From contig OZ059896.1 in NCBI GenBank assembly GCA_964057225.1, positions 12,260,501-12,324,500 of the forward strand: a stretch of 64,000 nt of DNA, in the 5' to 3' direction. Numbering within the stretch: position 1 is the stretch's first letter; each line of letters starts with the position of its first letter. The stretch comes from Auanema rhodensis (taxonomy: Eukaryota > Nematoda > Chromadorea > Rhabditida > Rhabditidae). Made by a program: the position numbers and the translations under genes. Below the pieces are notes generated by a model, which was given only the letters and a program-made list of their open reading frames with translations, was not told where the DNA came from and did not search any database. This document shows, piece after piece, positions 16,001 through 28,300 of this stretch.

Positions 16001-19000
16001 ACCATTTTACTCCATCTATTTTATTTAATCCCACATTTTAAACAATTTTATATTTCTACCGCTGTTTCATAAATTCATTTTTTAAATTTTTAATCATTAA
16101 AAAACATATAAATTTCAATATTGTGATGCTCAAAAACTGAAACATTTAAATATTTTGTATTTTCTAAACCATTTCACTCCATCTCTTTCATTTAATTCCA
16201 TATTTTAAACAATTTTATATTTCTACCACGAATTCATAACTTCATTTTTTAAATTTTTAATCATTAAAAAACATTTAAATTTCAATATTGTGATGCTCAA
16301 AAACTGAAACAGTTGAATATTTTGTAATTTCTAAACCATTTTACTCCATCTCTTTCATTTAATTCCATATTTTAAACAATTTTATATTTCTACCGCTGTT
16401 TCATAAATTCATTTTTTAAATTTTTAATCATTAAAAAACATATAAATTTCAATATTGTGATGCTCAAAAACTGAAACATCTAAATATTTTGTATTTTCTA
16501 AACCATTTCACTCCATCTCTTTCATTTAATTCCATATTTTAAACAATTTTATATTTCTACCACGAATTCATAACTTCATTTTTTAAATTTTTGATCATTA
16601 AAAAACATTTAAATTTCAATATTGTGATGCTCAAAAACTGAAACAGTTGAATATTTTGTATTTTCTAAACCATTTTACTCCATCGCTTTTATATTTCTAC
16701 CGCTATTTCATAAATTCATTTTTTAAATTTTTAATCATTAAAAAACATATAAATTTCAATATTGTGATGCTCAAAAACTGAAACATTTAAATATTTTGTA
16801 TTTTCTAAACCATTTCACTCCATCTCTTTCATTTAATTCCATATTTTAAACAATTTTATATTTCTACCACGAATTCATAACTTCATTTTTTAAATTTTTG
16901 ATCATTAAAAAACATTTAAATTTCAATATTGTGATGCTCAAAAACTGAAACAGTTGAATATTTTGTATTTTCTAAACCATTTCACTCCATCTCTTCCATT
17001 TAATTCCATATTTTAAACAATTTTATATTTCTACCACGAATTCATAACTTCATTTTTTAAATTTTTAATCATTAAAAAACATTTAAATTTCAATATTGTG
17101 ATGCTCAAAAACTAAAACAGTTGAATATTTTGTAATTTCTAAACCATTTTACTCCATCGCTTTTATTTAATCCCATATTTTAAACAATTTTATATTTCTA
17201 CCGCTATTTCATAATTTCATTTTTTAAATTTTTAATCATTAAAAAACATTTAAATTTCAATATTGTGATGCTCAAAAACTGAAACAGTTGAATATTTTGT
17301 ATTTTCTAAACCATTTTACTTCATATCTTTCATTTAATTCCATATTTTAAACAATTTTATATTTCTACCACGAATTCATAACTTCATTTTTTAAATTTTT
17401 AATCATTAAAAAACATTTAAATTTCAATATTGTGATGCTCAAAAACTGAAACAGTTGAATATTTTGTATTTTCTAAACCATTTTACTCCATCTATTTTAT
17501 TTAATCCCACATTTTAAACAATTTTATATTTCTACCGCTATTTCATAATTTCATTTTTTAAATTTTTAATCATTAAAAAACATTTAAATTTCAATATTGT
17601 GATGCTCAAAAACTGAAACATTTAAATATTTTGTATTTTCTAAACCATTTCACTCCATCTCTTTCATTTAATTCCATATTTTAAACAATTTTATATTTCT
17701 ACCACGAATTCATAACTTCATTTTTTAAATTTTTAATCATTGAAAATCATTTAAATTTCAATATTGTGATGCTCAAAAACTGAAACAGTTGAATATTTTG
17801 TAATTTCTAAACCATTTTACTCCATCTCTCTCATTTAATTCCATATTTTAAACAATTTTATATTTCTACCGCTGTTTCATAAATTCATTTTTTAAATTTT
17901 TAATCATTAAAAAACATATAAATTTCAATATTGTGATGCTCAAAAACTGAAACATTTAAATATTTTGTATTTTCTAAACCATTTCACTCCATCTCTTTCA
18001 TTTAATTCCATATTTTAAACAATTTTATATTTCTACCACGAATTCATAACTTCATTTTTTAAATTTTTGATCATTAAAAAACATTTAAATTTCAATATTG
18101 TGATGCTCAAAAACTGAAACAGTTAAATATTTTGTATTTTCTAAACCATTTCACTCCATCTCTTTCATTTAATTCCATATTTTAAACAATTTTATATTTC
18201 TACCACGAATTCATAACTTCATTTTTTAAATTTTTGATCATTAAAAAACATTTAAATTTCAATATTGTGATGCTCAAAAACTGAAACATTTAAATATTTT
18301 GTATTTTCTAAACCATTTCACTCCATCTCTTTCATTTAATTCCATATTTTAAACAATTTTATATTTCTACCACGAATTCATAACTTCATTTTTTAAATTT
18401 TTAATCATTAAAAAACATATAAATTTCAATATTGTGATGCTCAAAAACTGAAACATTTAAATATTTTGTATTTTCTAAACCATTTCACTCCATCTCTTTC
18501 ATTTAATTCCATATTTTAAACAATTTTATATTTCTACCACGAATTCATAACTTCATTTTTTAAATTTTTAATCATTAAAAAACATTTAAATTTCAATATT
18601 GTGATGCTCAAAAACTGAAACATTTAAATATTTTGTATTTTCTAAACCATTTTACTCCATCGCTTTTATTTAATCCCATATTTCAAACAATTTTATATTT
18701 CTACCACGAATTCATAACTTCATTTTTTAAATTTTTGATCATTAAAAAACATTTAAATTTCAATATTGTGATGCTCAAAAACTGAAACAGTTGAATATTT
18801 TGTATTTTCTAAACCATTTTACTCCATCGCTTTTATATTTCTACCGCTATTTCATAAATTCATTTTTTAAATTTTTAATCATTAAAAAACATATAAATTT
18901 CAATATTGTGATGCTCAAAAACTGAAACATTTAAATATTTTGTATTTTCTAAACCATTTCACTCCATCTCTTTCATTTAATTCCATATTTTAAACAATTT

Positions 19001-20463
19001 TATATTTCTACCACGAATTCATAACTTCATTTTTTAAATTTTTGATCATTAAAAAACATTTAAATTTCAATATTGTGATGCTCAAAAACTGAAACAGTTG
19101 AATATTTTGTATTTTCTAAACCATTTCACTCCATCTCTTCCATTTAATTCCATATTTTAAACAATTTTATATTTCTACCACGAATTCATAACTTCATTTT
19201 TTAAATTTTTAATCATTAAAAAACATTTAAATTTCAATATTGTGATGCTCAAAAACTAAAACAGTTGAATATTTTGTAATTTCTAAACCATTTTACTCCA
19301 TCGCTTTTATTTAATCCCATATTTTAAACAATTTTATATTTCTACCGCTATTTCATAATTTCATTTTTTAAATTTTTAATCATTAAAAAACATTTAAATT
19401 TCAATATTGTGATGCTCAAAAACTGAAACAGTTGAATATTTTGTATTTTCTAAACCATTTTACTCCATCGCTTTCATTTAATTCCATATTTTAAACAATT
19501 TTATATTTCTACCACGAATTCATAACTTCATTTTTTAAATTTTTAATCATTAAAAAACATTTAAATTTCAATATTGTGATGCTCAAAAACTGAAACAGTT
19601 GAATATTTTGTATTTTCTAAACCATTTTACTCCATCTATTTTATTTAATCCCACATTTTAAACAATTTTATATTTCTACCGCTATTTCATAATTTCATTT
19701 TTTAAATTTTTAATCATTAAAAAACATTTAAATTTCAATATTGTGATGCTCAAAAACTGAAACATTTAAATATTTTGTATTTTCTAAACCATTTCACTCC
19801 ATCTCTTTCATTTAATTCCATATTTTAAACAATTTTATATTTCTACCACGAATTCATAACTTCATTTTTTAAATTTTTAATCATTAAAAATCATTTAAAT
19901 TTCAATATTGTGATGCTCAAAAACTGAAACAGTTGAATATTTTGTAATTTCTAAACCATTTTACTCCATCTCTCTCATTTAATTCCATATTTTAAACAAT
20001 TTTATATTTCTACCGCTGTTTCATAAATTCATTTTTTAAATTTTTAATCATTAAAAAACATATAAATTTCAATATTGTGATGCTCAAAAACTGAAACATT
20101 TAAATATTTTGTATTTTCTAAACCATTTCACTCCATCTCTTTCATTTAATTCCATATTTTAAACAATTTTATATTTCTACCACGAATTCATAACTTCATT
20201 TTTTAAATTTTTGATCATTAAAAAACATTTAAATTTCAATATTGTGATGCTCAAAAACTGAAACAGTTAAATATTTTGTATTTTCTAAACCATTTCACTC
20301 CATCTCTTTCATTTAATTCCATATTATAAACAATTTTATATTTCTACCACGAATTCATAACTTCATTTTTTAAATTTTTAATCATTAAAAAACATTTAAA
20401 TTTCAATATTGTGATGCTCAAAAACTGAAACATTTAAATATTTTGTATTTTCTAAACCATTTT
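13057..20463. repeat. Satellite higher-order repeats of 1810 and 2144 bp
   Basis: 140-bp monomers at 13057, 14867 and 16677 are spaced 1810 bp (ten 167-bp plus one 140-bp monomer), and the next at 18821 follows after 2144 bp (twelve plus one). Private variants follow the same spacing. ACTAAAACAG (instead of ACTGAAACAG) is near 13491, 17111 and 19255. CTCTCTCATTT is near 14205, 17825 and 19969. The intervals are 3620 and 2144 bp. The array is therefore a nested higher-order repeat produced by unequal exchange. Confidence 0.85.
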
Positions 20464-20467
20464 ACTC
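20463..20467. repeat. Target-site duplication TACTC, left copy
   Basis: TACTC directly precedes the 5' LTR and the same five bases follow the 3' LTR at 29255. They belong to the satellite sequence CATTTTACTCCATCG, so deleting the element and one copy restores the monomer phase. Five base pairs is usual for BEL/Pao integrases. Confidence 0.95.
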
Positions 20468-20774
20468 TGTGCTGAAGCACTCTCATCCCGTGATAATAGT
20501 GTTCCTCCTTAGTTTAAGTTCAATTGTACTTCTTTATTGTCCTCTCTTTGTACTGTCCATTATCCTCAACTATCTAATCGATAATCCTGTAAGTTGTCAC
20601 CAACGGCCGATTTGCCGATGAATCACCTATCGCCCTTTGCCATCTGATCCATTAGGCAAGATCTTAGGCGCGATAGCCGTCGCCCACTTGCAAGGGGGAT
20701 GAATCACATAGGATTTAGACCCCTCCTCTCGCTTTCTACAATTAATACATTATCTATCACTTCCGGGGACCTAG

Positions 20775-20782
20775 TATATAAA
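20775..20782 (+). promoter_or_regulatory. TATA box of the 5' LTR
   Basis: TATATAAA, preceded by CCTAG and followed by CCCGC. It lies 186 bp upstream of the first ATG of the long frame, so genomic RNA would start about 25-35 bp further on. Functional role inferred from position. Confidence 0.7.
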
Positions 20783-20887
20783 CCCGCAATAATTCTTCTA
20801 AATCATGTCTCAATATTATCTTGCCACCGCTATCATCTTCCCGTCAATTTATTTCTGTTTTACTCGTATTGTATTCGTATCGCCGAT

Positions 20888-20893
20888 AATAAA
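20888..20893 (+). terminator. Polyadenylation signal AATAAA in the 5' LTR
   Basis: AATAAA about 110 bp after the TATA box, the order expected for an LTR in which R spans from the start site to just past this signal. In the 5' LTR it would be ignored during transcription; the copy at 29142 would act. Confidence 0.6.
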
Positions 20894-20960
20894 CTCTTCT
20901 CTTGTACTCGCGTCTATTGCCTATTACTTGGACTAATATTCCACTACCACTGAACCACAA

Positions 20961-22373
20961 ATGCCCGTTATTCGCTCTCCAACTAGAGGACAAAACGACA
21001 TGGTGCATCAAGCCGAGTCCAACGAAGAAACTCGCGCCGAACAATGGAACAGCAGCTGCTCATTATTACTCGCTAAGCTCAAGGACAACGACGCAAGGAG
21101 GAAATCATATGCGGTACGTCAAGTTACTAATACCTCCAACAAAACCCCAAGCATGATTGACACCCGTGAAAGGGAGATTTCAAACATCAATGGGGACATC
21201 CTCGCCATCAACAAACTGATGGACGAGATGAAACACATCCCAACCGACCTACGCCCCGAGGACCAAAGTCGGATCACGAAGAACGAAGAAACTCTGCGGA
21301 AACACATCTCTACCCTACTGTCATACAGTAACGACATACAAGAACAAGTCAACTACCTGAAGGGTCTCAACCACACTGAGAACAGCCCTGACCCAACACA
21401 CACAGACAGTTCACAGCCCTCTGAGCACCACCTCATTGGAACTGCTGAACTCACACACGCCACACAACCTCGAAGCTGGGAAACATATCGATCACGGCCA
21501 ACACTCAAACCTGTCGATATCCCACGCTTCGATGGCAACGTGAAAAGCTGGAAAAACTTTTGGTGCTTGTTCCACACACTCATACACTCATCGAACATGC
21601 CCACCATAGAAAAGTTTAACTACCTTCGCCAGTCATTAACAGGAGAAGCAGCTTCACAAATAGCTTCATTCCCAACGGATGAAGACTACTACTTCAGCGC
21701 AGTACATCACCTGCAGGATCTATATGATGATAACGACAACATCACACAACATCTCATGCTGGAATTTCTCCAGATACAAGCGAGAACATCCAACCAGCAT
21801 GACCTCCTCTCCATGATGGACAAGATCGCAGGCATTTTTCGCCAAACTGAAGGAAACAGGAACGCCGAACTCAACTCCCTCGCTGTAGTTATCTTACACA
21901 AGAAACTACCAGGGAACCTTCTCCAAGAGATCTACAAATCATTCCCCTCGGGAAAAACACCTGACATCAGAGACCTAGTAGACATCACAAGGCGACATAT
22001 CCGATGCCAAAACAAGGTGAAAATTTTCGCAGCAGATCGGTTCGAAAAACCAATCACACGAGTCTACAACTCACCACCAGGGAACACCTACAATTCCCAA
22101 CGCAACAAACCAGAAGCTAAAAAACTAGCAAAAACATCCAGTTGCATCTTCTGCCAGAAACCTCACGCCCCATGGGACTGTGACACAACAAAGTCGAGGA
22201 AGGAGCGTCTAACCATCCTCAACCAGGAAAAGAGATGCATCAACTGTCTCCGCAAAACACACAACACGGAGTCATGTCCAAGCAAACGAACATGCTCCAA
22301 ATGCGGAGAAAAACACATCGACATCTTATGCGCTAATAAAAAGAAGACGACCAAAGTCAACTTAATTGAGAGC
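20961..22373 (+). other. Gag region (residues 1-471): capsid and nucleocapsid
   Basis: Forms the virus-like particle and binds genomic RNA. Residues about 65-135 are charged and heptad-like, probably coiled coil. From L182 (KPVDIPRFDG) to about 335 the sequence matches the Pao gag domain DUF1759, including the W-x-x-F and Y-L-x-x-L segments. Three zinc knuckles follow: 395-407 (CX2CX3HX4C), 426-439 (CX2CX4HX4C) and 445-457 (CX2CX3HX4C). The middle one has retroviral spacing; the other two are one residue shorter between C2 and H. All ligands are present, so the nucleocapsid looks intact. No gag/pol frameshift or stop separates it from protease, so the gag:pol ratio must be set by processing or by shorter products not visible here. 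Confidence 0.9.
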
Positions 22374-25300
22374 ACACCCTACAATGACGAGGAAACCGAA
22401 GAACACACGGTTCAATTTTCCTCCCAGTTCTCTACCAATCAATTCAAAAGCGCCCTTCTTCCAATAGGAGAAATCAAGATAATGACGAATGGAAAAATTT
22501 CCACAATCCCAGCCATCTTGGACTCTGGATCGGACACATCTTTCATCGAAGAAGAACTTGCCAAAGAACTTCAACTACCCGTTATAGAATCTAAACGCGT
22601 AAAAATCAAGACTTTCGGCAACACAAAAAGCGTTGAACACCTCACAAAGGTGAAAGCAACAATCAAAGGAACAGTCTCCAACATCACTGCACACCTTTGG
22701 ACAAAAAAGACCTTGACGGGTCCCATCAAAACAGTCCGAATTCCAAAATCAGACAACTCCACCTTCAAATTAAATCAAGGAACCTACGTCAATCCACGCA
22801 TACTCATAGGCTCCGATTTAATGTGGCAAGCTCTGACAGCCATTATACCAATCTCTGACGACCACATACAAGTCAAGACACAATTTGGAGACTTCATAAC
22901 AGGAAAAGCAAGCGACCAACCATCCATCAACGCCTTCTCAGTTATAACTGGAAACACCTCTATCCCGATAGACACATGGAACAAAAACTTCATCGAGGAG
23001 CAGCAAGAATTTACGGGAACCGAACAAGAAGAAAAACAAGCACGAGACAAACTAGTATTGGAACAATTCCAATCCACCATCCAAAAAAGAGACGATGGTT
23101 ATTACGTCTCCTTCCCATGGAAAGACAACATCAATCTTCTCCCCGACAACAAATCACTTGCTCACAGACGCCTCATAAGTCTAGTCGTAAAATTATCTCA
23201 ACAACCAGATTCACTAGCAGCATACGACAAAATCATTCAAGAACAACTAGACAATGGAATAATCGAACCAGCAGAAGAACCATACCCTGACGCTCAAACG
23301 ATACACTACATTGCTCATCAAGCAGTTCTGACCCCACAAAAGGAAACAACCAAACTAAGGATAGTATACGACGCTTCCGGACACTACCAGAACAGACCCA
23401 GTCTGAACGACGTCATCCATCAAGGACCACTAATCCTACCATCACTAGTAGGAATGATTTTACGCTTCCGCTGCGGGAAAATGGCACTGATAGCAGACGT
23501 AAAGAAAGCATTTCTTCAAATAAGACTCCACGAGTCAGAACGTGACGCTACAAGATTCTTTTGGCTGAGAGATATCTCCAAACCAATGAGCACCGAAAAT
23601 ACAAGAACCCTACGCTTCTGTAGAGTTCCCTTTGGAATCAATGCCTCGCCATTTCTCCTCGCAGCCACAATTCGTCATCATCTGGAACAAAGAAGCAACG
23701 AAAACTTCCTAGCCCACCAAATTAAAGAGAACCTTTACGTGGACAACCTATTACTTGCCACAAACTCAGAAGAAGACCTCAAACTGGGATACCAAGAAAC
23801 AAAGGACATATTCGCAGAAATGAACATGACACTACAAGAATTCATAACGAACAGTCCGGACTTCAACAAAAACCTACTACTAGAGGAGAAAAACACCTCA
23901 GCAAAACCAAAAGTTCTTGGATTACCATGGGACACAGAAACGGACCAATGGATCATCCAAACCAAGCTTCCAGAAACAAAACTGACCAAACGTGGTATTA
24001 CACAAGCCATTGCATCGATCTTTGACCCCATGGGTTTGATAAGTCCATGCCTACACCCACTACGACTCTTCCTACAGAATCTATGGACAGAGAATTACGA
24101 CTGGGACACTACGTTGCCTGAAGAACACCAAAAAACATGGCATACACTAGCCGAAAACTTCAACTTCAACAAAACTCAGCAACGAGCCCTACCAGAAGAT
24201 CCGAATCAACAGTACCACTTAGTTACCTGCACAGATTCTAGCGGATCAGCCCTAGGATTCTGCACATACCTCCTGGCAGCCACATCACGCATACCTACCT
24301 TGATCTTCGCTAAATCCAAGCTACACTCAAAGAACTCCAACATCACCATCCCGAAAGCAGAAATATCAGCTCTCACAGTAGGTGTCACAAACACCAACAA
24401 AATCATCAAAGAAATGAAAGACAACATCAAAATCTTGTCTACAACATTTTTATCGGACTCAGAAATAACGTTAGCATGGATAAGACGAAAACCTGATCAG
24501 AAGACAACAGGAGTCTTAGTACAAAACAGAATCAAGGAAATCTACGACCACATCGACCAAATCGAAGATATGGATATCAAGACATACTTTGGTTACATCA
24601 ACACCAAAGACAACCCAGCCGACATTGCCACAAGAGGTTGCACAACAGACGAGCTACTAAATCATTTCTGGTGGAATCCCAAAGCACAAATTGACAAAGC
24701 CATTAATGGTCCGCTCTTCTCATTACCTCAACCAGAAATCACAGTGAATACAGCTAGGACATCTGAAGAATACGAAGAATCCTGGCTAGAACACTGCAAC
24801 ACATGGATCCAAGCACAAGAAAAATGGATCGCAGAGAATTATTCGCTGTTAGAGAAACGACTACCGACACATTACGAAGAAGCCGAACTGAACCTTCTCC
24901 ATCTGCATCAACACAACCTACTCGTACGTCTTACAGCAGCACAACGAAACGACTTAAGACCACTGTTGAAAGATCATCTTTGGCACAGCCGCGGACGAAT
25001 GCAGAATAGTGAACTAGATGAGAGTGCAAAACTTCCTATCATCGTCTTACCCAAAACAAGGACAGCCACCTTAATTATCGAACACGTCCACAACCAATTT
25101 CACAAAAGCACGTCACACACCATGGCCGAAGTTCGACAGAAATTCTGGATACCACAACTTCGCTCACAAACCATCTCAGTCATACGAAGATGCGTAGAGT
25201 GCCAACGAATGAACAACCGACCATTCACGTACCCCCCCTCTGGCGACATACCCAGCAGAAGACTCAACCGAAGCCGACCATTCCAACACATAGGCCTCGA

Positions 25301-28300
25301 CTACTTCGGACCGCTGACGGTAAAGGACAAACCTCACAAAGTATGGGGTTGCATCTATACCTGCACAGTCACACGCCTACTACACTTAGAAGTTATAGAA
25401 GACCTTACCACAAAAGCATTTCTTAACTGTCTAAGGAAGATATGGGCACGTAGAGGATATCCGGAAAGCATCACTTGCGATAACGCCACCACATTCGAAC
25501 TAGGACAGAAAGTGGCGAACAGACTGTTCAGCATCGCCAACACGACACAAACAGGTGATAGCCATAAGATAAAATGGCACAACATAACACCTTACGCCCC
25601 CTGGCAAGGAGGATTCTACGAACGCCTTATCCGATCAGTAAAAGACTCTCTTCACAAAACCATGAAGAACATACCAACAAGCGAAGAACTGTCAATCACC
25701 TTAGCTGAATGTGAAGCAACACTCAACACTCGCCCACTCACATACATCGGATCCGACACAGGAACAGATGAAATAATCAGACCATGTGACTTTATTCACA
25801 AAGACTTGGACCTGAACATTTCATTCCACTCGGACGATGACGACGAAGAATACCTCGACAACCCTGCCTTACAAACAAGAGCAGACACAGAAAAAGCCAT
25901 CCATTCCTCCAGACAACGCACAAACAAATTCTGGGAGTTATGGATCGAACTCTACCTCAAAGAGTTAAGAGAACACCACAAGAACAACATCTCGGTGAAG
26001 AAAGCTGGTTCCAATCAACAGCCAAGAATCGACCAATACGTACTCATCAACGACAGTCCGATACCTCGGTACAAATGGCCGATTGGAAAAATCACACATA
26101 TCTCACCAGACAAGAACGGACAGACCAGAGAAGTCACGCTTCTTTCAGAATCAGGCAGAGAACTCAAACGACCAGTGAACCTTCTACATCCGCTGGAACT
26201 CTCAGACGACGACATTCCTGAAAGACTACGAAACACTAATCCTTCGAGAGATGTCCCACCAATAAGGCAGTCTAATCCAAGGAACGTACCTAGATTATGG
26301 TACGGAGAACAAAGAACAAACCTATTCACCTTTCTATCAATATTCTCAATACTTCTACCCATCATCTCTGCCACACCAACAATATCTTGCAACTACCAAG
26401 GAGTTCAAATTCAAGGAATCTCGACAAACAATCAACAAGTATGCATCCACAACACATGCTATAACAACAGCCACGATGGAAACCTTATATTTCCCCCAGC
26501 GGACATCCTAACCAACTACGACGTAAGCTGGACCTTCCAACACAATTCCAGAATTCATCACATGATGATCACATGCCCAGCGGTACATTTCTGCTCCACT
26601 GTCACATGCACCTTCTGCACTGCTACACTTTTCAATCCATCTTGCTGGCCATGGACATCAATGCTACTTCTCACATTTCTTACATACATGCTCACAGCCT
26701 TATGCTACGGCATTCTATACACACCATGGGTCATAGGAAAACCAATCCGACTTTGGATACGATTATGCACCACCATCATAATGACCATAATCAAGACGAT
26801 CCGACACACACGTCAACCGAGGCCGCACAAATCAGCCATACCACTCCTAGCTCTGATGAGTTTGATACAAGTAACCTTCTCATGCCAAGAACTCGCGATC
26901 ACATCCTCCGAACAGTCCACTTGCATCCAAGAGAAATGCCACATACAAACCACGCATAATCTCAACATCAGTCCATACACTCAAGAAGCCTGCCTCACAT
27001 TATCAAACAATCAAGACAATATCTCTTTCTTGAGAATACAGTGGATCAAAACCAACTACAAGTGTGAGACTCGGTCCCTTTACTTCACAAGAGAATCAAA
27101 GACTCACGTACAAGACAGCAAAAGATGCCCACACACTGGATCATGCCAAGAAGAAAAATGCAGCAACATCACCCCAAACTCAACTGTCAGCGAACTTCAC
27201 ATAGCTAACCAGTACCCAGGAACAACACACTGCACAGAATCCTGTGGTGGCATAGGATGCGGATGTTTTTACCCTTCATCAGGATGTCTTTTCTACAGGA
27301 CCTACCAGAAGCCGACTGATACCTCGATATATGAAGTATACGACTGCAACTCTTGGACACCTACAACGGACCTCAGCCTAACATACCGAAACGGATCAAC
27401 CACCATCTCCAAAAACGTCACTCTATACTCTGACGTTCCGAAGCACATATATCCATTCACGCTAACTATTACAAGTCTCTCACCGCCAGTCATACCTGCG
27501 ATGCAATACAAATTCATCCGCAACCTTACAAGAACAGCTATATGGAATCAACAACCCATGCTCTCATGCCCGAGCAGAAGAGACGCTATAAACATGAACT
27601 GTAACGCCACACCCACCTGCGTTTGCACACCGGCAGAAGACCAGGTCAACTGCCAGTGCCACGAAACATCTATCACCTCAGCCTTTACCAACGTACAATC
27701 AGCTATTCCAATGCTAACACCCTCATACATGATCATGAACGAGGAAAGAAACTTACGGATCAACATTAACAGCAACATGTTAACTGTAATCCACATCAAA
27801 ATCGACGGGGAATTCCACACTTCCTCATCTCAAGACTCCACACATTGCAACATTCAGGATTCACCATTAACCGGATGTTACAACTGCAACCGAGGAGCCC
27901 AAGCAAGTATCACATGTACTTCACCTCAACCAACTCTGGCAGCTATACAATGTGGTGAATCCGCATTCATGACACAATGCAGTCCACAAGGAACAACCAA
28001 CTCCATCCAGCTGCCTATCACCTCAGCCTCACCTAGGATCACATGCACATACACCTGCGGAACACAAGAAAACACATTCCTCCTCTCAGGAATGCTGTAC
28101 TACGTCAACACACTTCAAGACCTACGCTCTCATTACATACTCGGGAATCACTCGTCTCTCCAAGAAACAGCCTTCACCTTTTCTTGGCCCGACATTACTC
28201 ACTTCTACAACATCTATCAGGAATGGTACAAAGCATTAGCAACCTGTCTACTCATTGCCATAATCGCTTTTACCTTTTCCTATTACATCATTACAACATA

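Larger units (their letters stand above)
1..20467. repeat. Satellite array, left part: 167-bp A+T-rich tandem monomer
   Basis: Head-to-tail monomers, taken here to begin at ACTCCATC. Successive starts at 1, 168, 335 and 502 give a 167-bp period. The first monomer is about 20% G+C. Position counting gives 115 monomers of 167 bp and 9 of 140 bp, with two single-base deletions (about 7852 and 10523), before the array is interrupted 4 nt into the next monomer. The 140-bp form lacks 27 bp between two TTTTAT repeats and starts at 836, 2145, 3287, 5097, 6573, 13057, 14867, 16677 and 18821. Monomer positions 51-69 occur in three main versions: CCACGAATTCATAACTTC, CCGCTATTTCATAATTTC and CCGCTGTTTCATAAATTC. 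No coding frame is supported. The nucleosome-like period and array size suggest heterochromatin, which is an inference. Confidence 0.98.
20468..21000 (+). repeat. 5' LTR (533 bp)
   Basis: Starts TGTGCTGAAGCAC and ends AAAACGACA, and is repeated with one mismatch at 28722-29254. TATATAAA at 20775 and AATAAA at 20888 place U3, R and U5 roughly at 20468-20804, 20805-20910 and 20911-21000. These limits are inferred from the signals. The last 40 bases are coding in the gag-pol-env frame. Confidence 0.97.

Noticed and set aside
1..20467. Regular repeats considered as a CRISPR-like or regulatory array
   Set aside because: There are no unique spacers. The whole 167-bp unit repeats in tandem, so this is satellite DNA.
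20699..20953. 84-codon open frame in each LTR (also 28953-29207)
   Set aside because: It starts upstream of the LTR TATA box, so genomic RNA would not carry its start. Its duplication is explained by the LTRs, and the product has no recognisable features.
20844..27820. Several minus-strand and alternative-frame open stretches of 60-144 codons inside the BEL/Pao element
   Set aside because: They overlap the long frame whose domains are unambiguous and look like shadows of its low stop density.
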